Assembly: GCA_028281705.1 (NCBI GenBank)
Contig: JANQJH010000255.1
Coordinates: 1 to 35,023 of the forward strand
From: Verrucomicrobiales bacterium
Lineage (GTDB): Bacteria; Verrucomicrobiota; Verrucomicrobiia; Verrucomicrobiales; DEV007
Length of the DNA stretch: 35,023 nt
Direction of reading: 5' to 3'
Shown here: in pieces, positions 15,979 through 23,698 of the stretch
Numbering within the stretch: position 1 is the stretch's first letter
How the letters are laid out: each line of letters begins with the position of its first letter
Translations under genes and position numbers: made by a program
Notes under the pieces: model-generated
Database searches by the model: none
Seen by the model: the letters and a program-made list of their open reading frames with translations, nothing else
What the model was told of the DNA's origin: nothing

Positions 15979-18228
15979 ATGAAACGATTGCCTTGCCCAT
16001 TGGTCTTGATGTTTTTTTGGTCTTTGTGTGCGACTTCTTTGTTAGGTGATTCCCGTGTCTATTCGGAGGGGGCGATCCCCGATGATCGCCGTCTTCAGCC
16101 TTTGAAAGATCTCAACGGACACTTTCCCTTCGAGGTGCCCAAGACGCTCCGCGCGTGGGAAAAGAGGGCGGAAGAACTGCGGCGGCGCGTCTTGGTGGCG
16201 ACGGGCCTTTGGCCCCTGCCGGAGCGCACGCCGTTGAATGCCGTGATTCACGGGAAGGTCGCGCGGGAGGGATTCACGGTGGAAAAGGTCTATTTTGAGA
16301 GCATGCCAGGGTTTTATGTCACGGGTCTCCTCTTCCGGCCGGAGAAGGGCGAGGGGCGTCATCCGGCGGTGCTCTCGCCCCATGGACACGGCGGGCGCCT
16401 GCAGGACCATGGCGAGGAGAAGATCAAGCAACACATCGAAGCTGGCGCGGAGCGCTTCGAGGGGTCTGGCAGATTCCCTAAAATGGCTCGCTGTGCGCAG
16501 CTCGCGCGCATGGGATGTGTGGCCTTTCTCTTTGACATGATTGGTTATGCCGACAGCCGCCAGTTGTCCTATGAGTTGGCTCACCGATTTGCCGAGCAAC
16601 GTCCGGAAGCCGACGAGCCGGATCGATGGGGGCTCTACAGCACGCAGGCGGAACTTCGCCTGCAGAGTGTCATGGGACTGCAGACTTGGAATGCCATCCG
16701 GGCTCTGGATTTTCTCCAGTCGCTCTCCGATGTGGATCCCCAGCGGATCGGTGTCACCGGAGGGAGCGGCGGGGGCACGCAAACCATCCTCCTTGGCGCC
16801 ATTGATTCGCGGCCTGTCACCGCTTTTCCTCAGGGAATGGTTTCGACGTCCATGCAGGGCGGATGCACCTGTGAGAACACGGCACTGCTGCGCATCGGGA
16901 CGGGGAATGTCGAATTGGCGGGCATGTTTGCCCCCAGGCCGCAAGCCATGACGGCGGCGGATGACTGGACGATCGACATGATGAAAGATGGGTTTCCCGA
17001 GTTGAAAAAACTCTATCAGTTGTATGGAGCGAAGGATGCGGTGGACTGCCGGGATTTGACGCGTTTCCCGCACAATTACAACTACGTGACGCGTTCGGTG
17101 ATGTACGAGTGGTTCAACAAGCATCTGAAGCTCGGATTGGCGGAGCCCATCGTGGAAGAGGATTTCGAGCCGCTCACTCTGGAAGAGCATGCGGTGTGGG
17201 GAGAGGACCATCCCATGCCGGAGGGAGGAGTCGAGTTTGAGTATACCTTGACCAAGGCGTGGGCCGCGGCCTCGGACAAACAGCTGGCCGCCCTGGAGCC
17301 CCAGGATGCCGAATCCGCGGCGGCTTATCGGGAGACGGTGGGTGGTGCCCTGGAGACCTTGATCGGCCGGACCGTGCCTAACAAGAAAGAGATCGTCCAG
17401 GAGCCGGTTCGCCAGAGCGATGAGGGGTCTGTTCTCTTGTCGTATGGGAAAGTGCGACTGTCAGACCGGGGCGAGGAATTGCCCGTGGTCGTTCTCCTGC
17501 CGAAGGAGCGGCAGAAGAACGATTTTGTCCTCTGGATCCACGGGGAGGGAAAAGAGGCTTTGTTAGAAAGTGAAGACGGCGCCTTGGCTGCGCCCGTGCG
17601 TGCCTTGTTAGAAGCGCATCGTCCCGTGGTCCTGGCCGATGTCTTTGGACAGGGGGAGTTTGCCGCGGGCGGCGGGGAGAAGATGAGGCGCAACCGGACG
17701 GTGGAGAATCCCCGTGAATTTGCCGGATACACCTATGGTTACAATGACACGCTCTTTGCCCAGCGGGTGCACGATATCCTCACAGTGATCGGCGCCATGG
17801 TTCCGGATGCGGGATCCATTTCCGTGGTCGGGACGGATGGGGCAGGGCCATGGGTGGCCGCGGCCTGTGCCGTGGCCGGGGAGGCGGTGGCGCGTGTCGC
17901 CGTGGATACGCGTGGTTTTCGCTTTCGGAATCTGGAGGATTACCGGGATGAGAATTTTCTACCGGGGGCAACGAAGTACGGTGATTTGCCGGCAATGCTC
18001 GCGCTCATGGCGCCGCGTCCTCTCTGGTTGGCCGGTGAAGAGGCGACGCCTGATTTGGTGCGGCGGGTTTACGCCGCCGTTGGCGCGGAATCGCAGATCT
18101 CTCTCGCTGCGGGAAAGGAGGCCGAGGTGTCGGCCATGGTTGGCTGGCTGACGGAGCCGTTTGAAGAACAAAATGAAGGCGCAGACACACCGGATGAGGA
18201 TGCGCCTGCGCCTTCGGTTGAGGAGTAG
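15979..18228 (+). CDS. Large secreted acetylxylan-esterase/peptidase-like alpha/beta hydrolase, two modules
   Basis: 749 residues from ATG 15979, which begins a signal peptide (KRLPCPLVLMFFWSLCATSLLG). The N-terminal module (about 30-420) is an alpha/beta hydrolase: oxyanion region LSPHGHGG, nucleophile elbow GVTGGSGGG with Ser263, and a late His in TRFPHNYNYV. Enzymes of this group are annotated as acetylxylan or carbohydrate esterases in Planctomycetota and Verrucomicrobiota. The C-terminal module (about 470-730) has the same strand order (VVVLLPKE, FVLWIHGEG, SISVVGTDGAGP), but its elbow has Asp620 in place of Ser. It is probably an inactive structural copy, although an Asp nucleophile is possible. 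The last residues are acidic and disordered. Confidence 0.85.
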   Translation: MKRLPCPLVLMFFWSLCATSLLGDSRVYSEGAIPDDRRLQPLKDLNGHFPFEVPKTLRAWEKRAEELRRRVLVATGLWPLPERTPLNAVIHGKVAREGFTVEKVYFESMPGFYVTGLLFRPEKGEGRHPAVLSPHGHGGRLQDHGEEKIKQHIEAGAERFEGSGRFPKMARCAQLARMGCVAFLFDMIGYADSRQLSYELAHRFAEQRPEADEPDRWGLYSTQAELRLQSVMGLQTWNAIRALDFLQSLSDVDPQRIGVTGGSGGGTQTILLGAIDSRPVTAFPQGMVSTSMQGGCTCENTALLRIGTGNVELAGMFAPRPQAMTAADDWTIDMMKDGFPELKKLYQLYGAKDAVDCRDLTRFPHNYNYVTRSVMYEWFNKHLKLGLAEPIVEEDFEPLTLEEHAVWGEDHPMPEGGVEFEYTLTKAWAAASDKQLAALEPQDAESAAAYRETVGGALETLIGRTVPNKKEIVQEPVRQSDEGSVLLSYGKVRLSDRGEELPVVVLLPKERQKNDFVLWIHGEGKEALLESEDGALAAPVRALLEAHRPVVLADVFGQGEFAAGGGEKMRRNRTVENPREFAGYTYGYNDTLFAQRVHDILTVIGAMVPDAGSISVVGTDGAGPWVAAACAVAGEAVARVAVDTRGFRFRNLEDYRDENFLPGATKYGDLPAMLALMAPRPLWLAGEEATPDLVRRVYAAVGAESQISLAAGKEAEVSAMVGWLTEPFEEQNEGADTPDEDAPAPSVEE

Positions 18229-18253
18229 TGCCTCCAAGGGAGAGGCTGGGATG

Positions 18254-18274
18254 CTAACCGAGGCGATTGGTTAG
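18254..18274. terminator. CTAACC / GGTTAG hairpin between convergent genes
   Basis: Six-base arms CTAACC and GGTTAG with a 9-nt loop, 26 bp past the esterase stop codon. A T-rich run (TTTTTT at 18314-18319) comes only 40 bp later, after a 6-bp tandem (AAGTGT, about three copies from 18299), so this is a weak candidate terminator. The arms contain the pentamer enriched across this window. Confidence 0.35.
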
Positions 18275-18325
18275 TCCTGGGCGAAAAGGATAGAGTTTAA
18301 GTGTAAGTGTAAGTTTTTTCTTAGC

Positions 18326-20092
18326 TTACTCGGCTTGTTCCAGTGCGGCGCGGGCGAGTTTGAAGAAATCGTCTTCGCTGACGGTTTCAGTGGTGCCGTC
18401 GGTGTGGGCCACGGCGCGCTCGTTGTTGGAGTCTGGTTCGGGCGAGGCCAGGATGATGGGGTTTCCGGTGGAGGCCACGGTGAGACCGCTGAAATAAACC
18501 AGAGCGGCGGGGCCGGTCTTGGTTCGCCATTTCAGAGCCGTCTCGGCGTCTTCCTCACTGAGATGCTGGGGCGTGAGATCGGCGAGGGTATCGGGAAACT
18601 TTCCGTTGTTGGCCACGGCATAGAGACGTAGCGCGGCGATGGCCTGCTCCAGGCCGGCCATCTGATCGCCGGCGTCGACGGCGACATCTTCCACGGCTTG
18701 GATCTGTTCCCGTGCGGCCCGTGCGGCCTGCGCACGTTCGGCTCCCCTGGCCATGACGCGCCGTTGTTCCTGAACGCCGGCAAAGAGACCCATGGTGGCT
18801 GCCGGGATGACGGCGCTGGCGAAGCTCGATTTGAAGGAGGCCGGGCCTTGGGCAACCGAGTGGATTCCGTTGGGAAGCTTGACCGTGACGCCCGCCATGG
18901 TGTCCAGATTGCCGATCACCATGTTGAAGACGTCGCGGAGGCCTTCGGGAGCGCCCTCTTGTTGCACCACCTGATCCACAAGTGCGCTGGCCACGCCCTT
19001 GAGGCGCGGTGAGAGATAGGAGAAGGCGTTCCCCGAGGTCGGCAAGCCTTGGGTGATGCTCTTGAAATCGGCGTCGGCCGTGATCTTCTCTCCATTGCCA
19101 GGTTCGCAGGCCTCCATGAATTCGGGCCGGGACGCGAGGACGAGACGGTTGCCGGTTTGGTCGTGGAGGAGCACGGGTTGGAAGAAACTGAAGGGAACTT
19201 CGGGCGGTATCTGCACGCTGAGCTTGGTGAAGCCATCGCCATCTTCGCGGACGAAGGGGCCCTGCTGAGGCAGGAGGCCTTGAAACTTTTCAAAAACCCA
19301 GCCGAAGCCTTGAAGCTCCAAGAAGAAATCGAAGGCAGGCACTTCCATCACGGCTGGGCCGGTGGGGAGCATGACCTTTTTCTCGGGGTCAAATTTGGCG
19401 AGAAAGACTGCCCGGCCGTTCGCCTGGTCGAGGATCTCTTCCACCGTCATGCCCACGCCGGGGATCGGCTGTTGCATCATCTGGTCGATGGGCGGGATGC
19501 CCTGGTCCTGGGGAAGCTGGTTGTAGATGCCGAGGGCGATGTCTTTCAGAGCGGCGAGGTGGAATTCTTGTTCCACCACGATGTCCGTTCCCGAGGGAGC
19601 CTTTTCCAGCGCGGAGAGAGGTTTGGCTTCCGTGCCGAACAGCGTCAAGAGACCCTTGGGTCCGTCCGGTGTGTGGATGAAGGCCTGATTGCGATAGCGA
19701 TCACCCGGAATGGGGAGGGAACTGGCTCCCATGGCGGTCACGCTCTGGAGTCCGAGTTCGGCCACGAGGTCTTTGATCTGGATGTCAGGCATTTCCTGGA
19801 GGCCTTGGTTACGCAGGGTCTCGAGAAACTTCTGGCCCGTTTCCAGGACGCGATCGAGATCCCCGGCGACGTCAACATAGCCAAGGAAGGTGCCCCCGAC
19901 GTCGAGGTGCTTGACCACGGTATCGAAATAGGGAGATCGCGTGGTCCCCGTGACGGCTGCAGGCGGGGCGGGATCGTCCGCCTTCTGTTCGGCGGGTGGT
20001 TCGGCGGCGGTGTCGGCTGGTGGCTGCTGGTCGCAGGCAGAAAACCCGCCCATCAGAGATCCCAGGACAAAGAGATGGCGTAACATTTTCAT
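18326..20092 (-). CDS. Large lipoprotein with a pseudopilin-like C-terminal segment
   Basis: 588 residues. The N-terminus is a lipoprotein signal: a basic start, a hydrophobic stretch and the lipobox GFSAC (Cys20), followed by a Pro/Ala/Glu-rich linker. The long middle part (about 60-460) is alpha/beta and not recognised; it may be a surface or periplasmic fold. The last 120 residues contain AIAALRLYAVANNGKFPDTLADLTPQHLSEEDAETALKW, the pattern of the soluble part of type II secretion pseudopilins and DUF1559 proteins (A-L-x-x-Y-x-x-x-N-G-x-x-P-x-x-L-x-x-L). Here it is tied to a lipid anchor rather than a pilin helix. It is on the same strand as smpB and rpoZ, 56 bp after smpB. Confidence 0.75.
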   Translation of the reverse strand: MKMLRHLFVLGSLMGGFSACDQQPPADTAAEPPAEQKADDPAPPAAVTGTTRSPYFDTVVKHLDVGGTFLGYVDVAGDLDRVLETGQKFLETLRNQGLQEMPDIQIKDLVAELGLQSVTAMGASSLPIPGDRYRNQAFIHTPDGPKGLLTLFGTEAKPLSALEKAPSGTDIVVEQEFHLAALKDIALGIYNQLPQDQGIPPIDQMMQQPIPGVGMTVEEILDQANGRAVFLAKFDPEKKVMLPTGPAVMEVPAFDFFLELQGFGWVFEKFQGLLPQQGPFVREDGDGFTKLSVQIPPEVPFSFFQPVLLHDQTGNRLVLASRPEFMEACEPGNGEKITADADFKSITQGLPTSGNAFSYLSPRLKGVASALVDQVVQQEGAPEGLRDVFNMVIGNLDTMAGVTVKLPNGIHSVAQGPASFKSSFASAVIPAATMGLFAGVQEQRRVMARGAERAQAARAAREQIQAVEDVAVDAGDQMAGLEQAIAALRLYAVANNGKFPDTLADLTPQHLSEEDAETALKWRTKTGPAALVYFSGLTVASTGNPIILASPEPDSNNERAVAHTDGTTETVSEDDFFKLARAALEQAE

Positions 20093-20148
20093 GGCGAAGG
20101 CCCCAACCTACTTGAGGGCCTCGGGAAAGCCAAGTGGGATTCCTGGCT

Positions 20149-20643
20149 TCAGCCCGCTTGTTTATTGAAGCGGCTCATTTCCCGCTGCGCTTCGCGCATC
20201 TCAACCCGCTTTTTCAAGTCCTGGCGCTGGTCGTACTCCGCCTTGCCCTTCGCCGTGGCGATTTCGACCTTCACCAGGCGCTTTTTCCAGTAGCACCGGA
20301 GAGCCACGATGGTGTGGCCCCGCTGGTCCACCGCGGCCTCGAGTTTGCGGATCTCCTTGCGAGAGAGGAGAAGACGCCGCGGGCGCTTGCCCACGTGCTG
20401 TTCATGGCTGGCGTACTCGTAGGGCTGAATGTCACAGCCGTGGAGCACCACATTGCCGTTCTCCACCCGGCAGAACGCGTCCCGGAGATTGATCTTTCCG
20501 GCGCGGATGGATTTGACCTCCGTTCCACGGAGGGCGATTCCGGCCTCAAACTTCTCGAGGACGTGAAAATCGCGAAGAGCCTTCGGGTTCTTCGTGATCT
20601 GGCCGTCAGCCGAAGCCGACTTCTTCTTTTTCCGCGACGCCAT
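20149..20643 (-). CDS. smpB: SsrA-binding protein SmpB
   Basis: 164 residues. The conserved core is ITKNPKALRDFHVLEKFEAGIALRGTEVKSIRAGKINLRDAF (strand, the E-A-G-I-x-L-x-G-T-E-V-K-S signature), then GCDIQPYEYASHEQHVGKRPRRLLLSRKEI and the tail YDQRQDLKKRVEMREAQREMSRF, whose basic helix enters the ribosomal decoding site. It binds tmRNA and rescues stalled ribosomes. The N-terminus has a Lys/Ser-rich extension (ASRKKKKSASAD). No tmRNA gene is in the window. It follows rpoZ by 81 bp on the same strand. Confidence 0.97.
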   Translation of the reverse strand: MASRKKKKSASADGQITKNPKALRDFHVLEKFEAGIALRGTEVKSIRAGKINLRDAFCRVENGNVVLHGCDIQPYEYASHEQHVGKRPRRLLLSRKEIRKLEAAVDQRGHTIVALRCYWKKRLVKVEIATAKGKAEYDQRQDLKKRVEMREAQREMSRFNKQAG

Positions 20644-20674
20644 CGCTTGCAGACATCCCTCCCTCCACGCGGTG

Positions 20675-20713
20675 AAAAAAAAACGGTGTGGAAGCGCGAA
20701 GAAAAACGCGCTT
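20675..20713 (-). terminator. Terminator-like hairpin and T-run after rpoZ
   Basis: Read on the minus strand, a 7-bp stem AAGCGCG/CGCGCTT with an 8-nt T-rich loop (20713-20692) is followed 8 nt later by nine T residues (20683-20675). The gap between stem and T-run is longer than in a classic intrinsic terminator, so partial termination or an RNA-stability element before smpB is as likely. Confidence 0.45.
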
Positions 20714-20724
20714 TGCTCGAGAAA

Positions 20725-20943
20725 CTACGATGGGCCCGTACCGTCGTCGTCCTCCATTTTGGGAACGACCTTGCCCTCGATGATTTCCTGCAGGGCGATA
20801 TCGGCTTGGCCCATCCGCCCTTGGACCTGAATCAATGGCGGACGCCCCTGGTTGAGCTGCCGTACCCGCTTGGAGACGACGTTGATCAGTAGGGGAATGT
20901 CAGTGATGACTTTCGACGCTTGTTCGACTAACTGGCTTTTCAT
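20725..20943 (-). CDS. rpoZ: DNA-directed RNA polymerase omega subunit
   Basis: 72 residues from ATG 20943. An upstream ATG at 21018 would add 25 residues not typical of the family. The segment VEQASKVITDIPLLINVVSKRVRQLNQGRPPLIQV, followed by MGQADIALQEIIEGKV, gives the omega signature: hydrophobic helix, K-R-x-R-Q-L, then the A-L-x-E-I-x-x-G-K motif. Omega stabilises the beta-prime subunit of RNA polymerase. The length suits the short omega proteins I associate with Verrucomicrobiota. It is followed by smpB. A promoter is recognised at 21089-21116. Confidence 0.88.
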   Translation of the reverse strand: MKSQLVEQASKVITDIPLLINVVSKRVRQLNQGRPPLIQVQGRMGQADIALQEIIEGKVVPKMEDDDGTGPS

Positions 20944-21088
20944 AGGTAATGCCCGAGGCAGAGTCGCCGTTCCTCCATCCGAACTAGGGGAAAACTCAAT
21001 AATCTTGGAGGAGGTCATGAACAGCGCTGGTACCTAAATCTTTGTGCAATAAGAGTTGAGGACAACAGTGTCCCAATATGGGAAAGTG

Positions 21089-21116
21089 CGCATACCATAG
21101 GGGCTCACCTTGTCAA
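21089..21116 (-). promoter_or_regulatory. Promoter for rpoZ with a consensus -35 box
   Basis: On the minus strand TTGACA (21116-21111), 16-bp spacer, TATGCG (21094-21089) with TGG just before it, an extended -10 element. The start site near 21082 leaves a leader of about 140 nt with two small dyads (GACA-TGTC at 21061-21072 and CCCA-TGGG at 21072-21082). Confidence 0.6.
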
Positions 21117-21135
21117 CGAAAAACTTCCTTTTGCC

Positions 21136-22443
21136 CTAGGGAAGCTTGATTTTGAAGCCGCTGACGTAGGCTGCTGTTTGCTGAGGCAGCAGCCGATTCC
21201 CGTCGATCACTTGATCGATGATGGCGTCCCGATCGAGCCGCAAGCGGATCCCGGGAAGAAACGCTTCCGTCTTCTTCACCGCATCGACGAAGAGGTCCTG
21301 CTCCAGGGTTTGGTCGACAAGGGATTCAAAGGCTTCGTCGGTCGTGGTGGGCGGCAAGTGGCCCCAACGCGCCATTTGGGAGAGGATCCAGAGCGACGAC
21401 GGCCGATCCGGCGTGGCGCTCCCGTTGTCGGCAAAGGTGACGCTGTTGGCCGAGGTGAGATCGAAGTTCAGCGGGTTGGCAGGCGGGGTTGAGGGAGCTC
21501 CCACGGGACCTCCGAGTACTTGGGCGAGTTCAGTGGCGGCGGTTCGACGGTTTTCCATGCTGGCGTCGAGCCATTGGCCGGCTTCGATGAGGGCGGCAAC
21601 GCAGGAGACCAGGGTTTCTCGATTTGCCTGATTCCATGTCGCCAGCGAAGCGAGAACGGAGGACGGAAGGTCTTTGACGATCGCTTCGTTGGAGACGAGG
21701 ACAATGTGGTCTGCCGGTCGATGCCAGAGAGAACTCGAGAGGCCCTTGGTGATCCCGGGCGGCGGCTGCTTTGAAAGGACCACGCGGTTGTGCTTATCAA
21801 AGGGTGGTTCACCGGGTGAGGGCGAAGGCGGTGGGAGGGGGCCAATATCCGGAAAGATGCCTCCGGCGCCGAGCCAGTAGCCGAGCGTCAGGGTGTTCGT
21901 GTCGAGAGGGGCTTCGATCTGGAAATGGATGGGGATTTCCGCCCGGTCGGATTCCTGAGCGAGCTGTCTCAGGGTGTCTGCGTGGATGGGATGGACGGCT
22001 TCACCTCCGGCTTCCCGGAGAAGGTAGGGCTGCATGCTGGTCCAAAGAGACGGTGGGACGCTGACGGCGCCGGCGTTTCTCACCAGGATCGAGGAAATGG
22101 TGAGGTCCACCTTCTCGCGAGGCAGCAGGGCTTCACCCGGGTAGAGCATGCCGGCGTCGAGTTCGCCCGCGACGAGCTGGCGCCGCACTTCGTCGGTGGT
22201 CTCGAGGATCCGAATCGAGGGCGACACCCCGTGCTTTTCGAAGAGGCCGCGCTCGATGGCCATGATGATAGGGGCGGCGCCGAGGTCGGGCACCACGCCG
22301 AGGGTGATCTCCATCAGAGGCGGAGGCGTTTCATCTTCCGGGATCTCGCTCCTCGGTGGGGCCGGCTCCTTCTTTCCGCAGCCGATTACCGCGAGGGTGA
22401 TGGCGGGCAGGCAAAGTAGGAGAAAGAGGTCTCTCGGATGCAT
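21136..22443 (-). CDS. NMT1/THI5-type ABC transporter substrate-binding lipoprotein
   Basis: 435 residues. The N-terminus is a lipoprotein signal (FLLLCLPAITLAVIGC, Cys22) followed by a Pro/Glu linker. The first lobe MEITLGVVPDLGAAPIIMAIERGLFEKHGVSPSIRILETTDEVRRQLVAGELDAGMLYPGEAL is the typical start of the nitrate/sulfonate/thiamine-precursor binding family (NrtA, SsuA, THI5 fold): strand, G-L-F-x-K-x-G, and the G-E-L-D-A-G substrate-loop segment. The C-terminal part contains QTLEQDLFVDAVKKTEAF. No permease or ATPase gene lies beside it, so it may serve a transporter encoded elsewhere. The ligand is not visible. Confidence 0.82.
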   Translation of the reverse strand: MHPRDLFLLLCLPAITLAVIGCGKKEPAPPRSEIPEDETPPPLMEITLGVVPDLGAAPIIMAIERGLFEKHGVSPSIRILETTDEVRRQLVAGELDAGMLYPGEALLPREKVDLTISSILVRNAGAVSVPPSLWTSMQPYLLREAGGEAVHPIHADTLRQLAQESDRAEIPIHFQIEAPLDTNTLTLGYWLGAGGIFPDIGPLPPPSPSPGEPPFDKHNRVVLSKQPPPGITKGLSSSLWHRPADHIVLVSNEAIVKDLPSSVLASLATWNQANRETLVSCVAALIEAGQWLDASMENRRTAATELAQVLGGPVGAPSTPPANPLNFDLTSANSVTFADNGSATPDRPSSLWILSQMARWGHLPPTTTDEAFESLVDQTLEQDLFVDAVKKTEAFLPGIRLRLDRDAIIDQVIDGNRLLPQQTAAYVSGFKIKLP

Positions 22444-22506
22444 GCCCCGATCGTAGGGGGCGCGGCGGTGCTTTGCAACCGGGTAGGGGAGCCGTTAGCC
22501 TCGGGC

Positions 22507-23325
22507 ATGGGCCAGCGTTTTCGGGAAGTGGATCTCTACGATCATCCCCACTACTATGACATTGTGTTTGATGAGGGATCGGCAGAGGAAGCCGACTTTG
22601 TCGAAGCCATTCACCATCGCTATGGACGCACCGGCCAGGAGCTTCGGGTCCTCGAACCCGCCTGTGGTACGGGACGGTTGGTGATCGAGCTGGCCAACAG
22701 GGGGTTCACCTGCCACGGCTTCGATGCCAGTGAGCCCATGCTCGATTACGCTCGCCAGCGGGCCAAGGCTCGGGGTGAGGAATCCAAGATGCCGGTGAGT
22801 TTTTCCCGGCAACGGATGGAGGACTTTGAGTGCCCGCTTCGGCGCATCACGCTCGTGGTCTCTCTCATCAGTTCCTTCAAATACTTGCTCACGGAGGCCC
22901 AGGCATTGAGCCATCTTCGTGGGGTGGCGGAAACCCTGGCCCCGGGTGGCCTCTTTGTGCTCGGATTGCATCTAACAGATTACTCGCGTTCGCATGCCGT
23001 GCACGAACGCTGGGTGGCGACGCGCGGCGCCCTCGAGGTGATTTGCAACACCCGCACCTGGCCGGCCGATCGGCGACGGCGTCGCGAACGCGTGCGCAAT
23101 CGCCTAACCATCGTCGAGGCGGTACAGGAAGACGTGCGACGGCACGAGTCGGTGTGGGAGTTTCGCACCTACGACGCCCTCCAGCTCCGCCGCATCTTGC
23201 ACAAGGTGGGGAACTTGAACCTGGTGGCGGCCTTCGACTTTAGCTATGACCTGGACGCGCCCCGGAAGCTGGATGACTCCCAGGAAGACATCGTGCTCGT
23301 GCTGCGCAAGGGAGAAGACGCTTGA
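22507..23325 (+). CDS. Class I SAM-dependent methyltransferase
   Basis: 272 residues from ATG 22507. A further ATG at 22438 exists, but its extension overlaps the divergent lipoprotein start and is not domain-like. Motif I is VLEPACGTGRLVIELA (48-63). The next acidic strand end is GFDASEPML, motif IV is around VVSLISSFKYLL, and the LAPGGLFVLGLHLTD segment matches the post-IV strand. The substrate is unknown. It is divergent from the binding-protein gene (63-bp spacer), and the downstream PadR promoter overlaps its end. Confidence 0.85.
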   Translation: MGQRFREVDLYDHPHYYDIVFDEGSAEEADFVEAIHHRYGRTGQELRVLEPACGTGRLVIELANRGFTCHGFDASEPMLDYARQRAKARGEESKMPVSFSRQRMEDFECPLRRITLVVSLISSFKYLLTEAQALSHLRGVAETLAPGGLFVLGLHLTDYSRSHAVHERWVATRGALEVICNTRTWPADRRRRRERVRNRLTIVEAVQEDVRRHESVWEFRTYDALQLRRILHKVGNLNLVAAFDFSYDLDAPRKLDDSQEDIVLVLRKGEDA

Positions 23326-23350
23326 CAGGCATAGAGCTTCTATGTATAGC
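23322..23350 (+). promoter_or_regulatory. Promoter of padR-like gene, -35 TTGACA
   Basis: TTGACA (23322-23327), 17-bp spacer, TATAGC (23345-23350). The expected start site near 23356 is at the ATG at 23357, so the transcript could be leaderless. The -35 box overlaps the stop codon of the methyltransferase gene. Confidence 0.55.
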
Positions 23351-23359
23351 AGCTCTATG
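23330..23359. promoter_or_regulatory. Inverted repeat over the padR-like promoter, probable autoregulatory operator
   Basis: CATAGAGCT at 23330-23338 and its exact inverse AGCTCTATG at 23351-23359, 12-nt centre. It covers the spacer, the -10 box and the start codon. PadR proteins typically bind such dyads upstream of their own gene. Confidence 0.6.
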
Positions 23360-23698
23360 ATTGCCAAGGATTTGGTAGCGGCTTCTTCCCGGCCATTGCT
23401 GCTGTCCATTCTGGCGGAGGGAGAGAGCTACGGCTACGCCATCATCCAGCGGGTGAGGGAACTCTCGGAGGATCAGCTGCAGTGGACGGATGGCATGCTC
23501 TATCCCATTCTCCACCGGCTGGAACGGGAGGGCTTGATCCGCTCGGAGTGGAAAAAAGGCGATTCGGGTCGGCGGCGAAAGTATTATCGCCTAGTCTCCG
23601 AGGGAAAGACCTCGCTGGCGGAAGAGCGGCGCCAGTGGGAGGCCGTGCATGAAACCCTGAACAAACTTTGGAAGGAGCCGAAGCCATGTTTGATCTAG
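23357..23698 (+). CDS. PadR family transcriptional regulator
   Basis: 113 residues from ATG 23357; a second possible start is ATG 23342, five codons upstream. The frame is open further upstream through the methyltransferase end, but without domain content. The winged helix is clear: LLLSILAEGESYGYAIIQRVRELSEDQLQWTDGMLYPILHRLEREGLIRSEWKKGDSGRRRKYYRLVSEGKTSLAEE, with the PadR hallmarks Y-G-Y-x-I, G-x-L-Y-P-x-L-x-R-L-E and R-x-x-Y-x-L. The regulator lies directly before, and overlaps by 13 bp, a gene for a HAAS-domain protein, the usual partner arrangement for PadR repressors. Effector unknown. Confidence 0.93.
   Translation: MIAKDLVAASSRPLLLSILAEGESYGYAIIQRVRELSEDQLQWTDGMLYPILHRLEREGLIRSEWKKGDSGRRRKYYRLVSEGKTSLAEERRQWEAVHETLNKLWKEPKPCLI

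Noticed and set aside
16042-17211. 389-codon minus-strand frame opposite the esterase
   Set aside because: The nucleophile and signal peptide are on the plus strand; this frame has no motif.
20675-20700. Poly-A run upstream of smpB as a slippage site
   Set aside because: It lies outside both coding regions; best read as the T-run after rpoZ on the minus strand.
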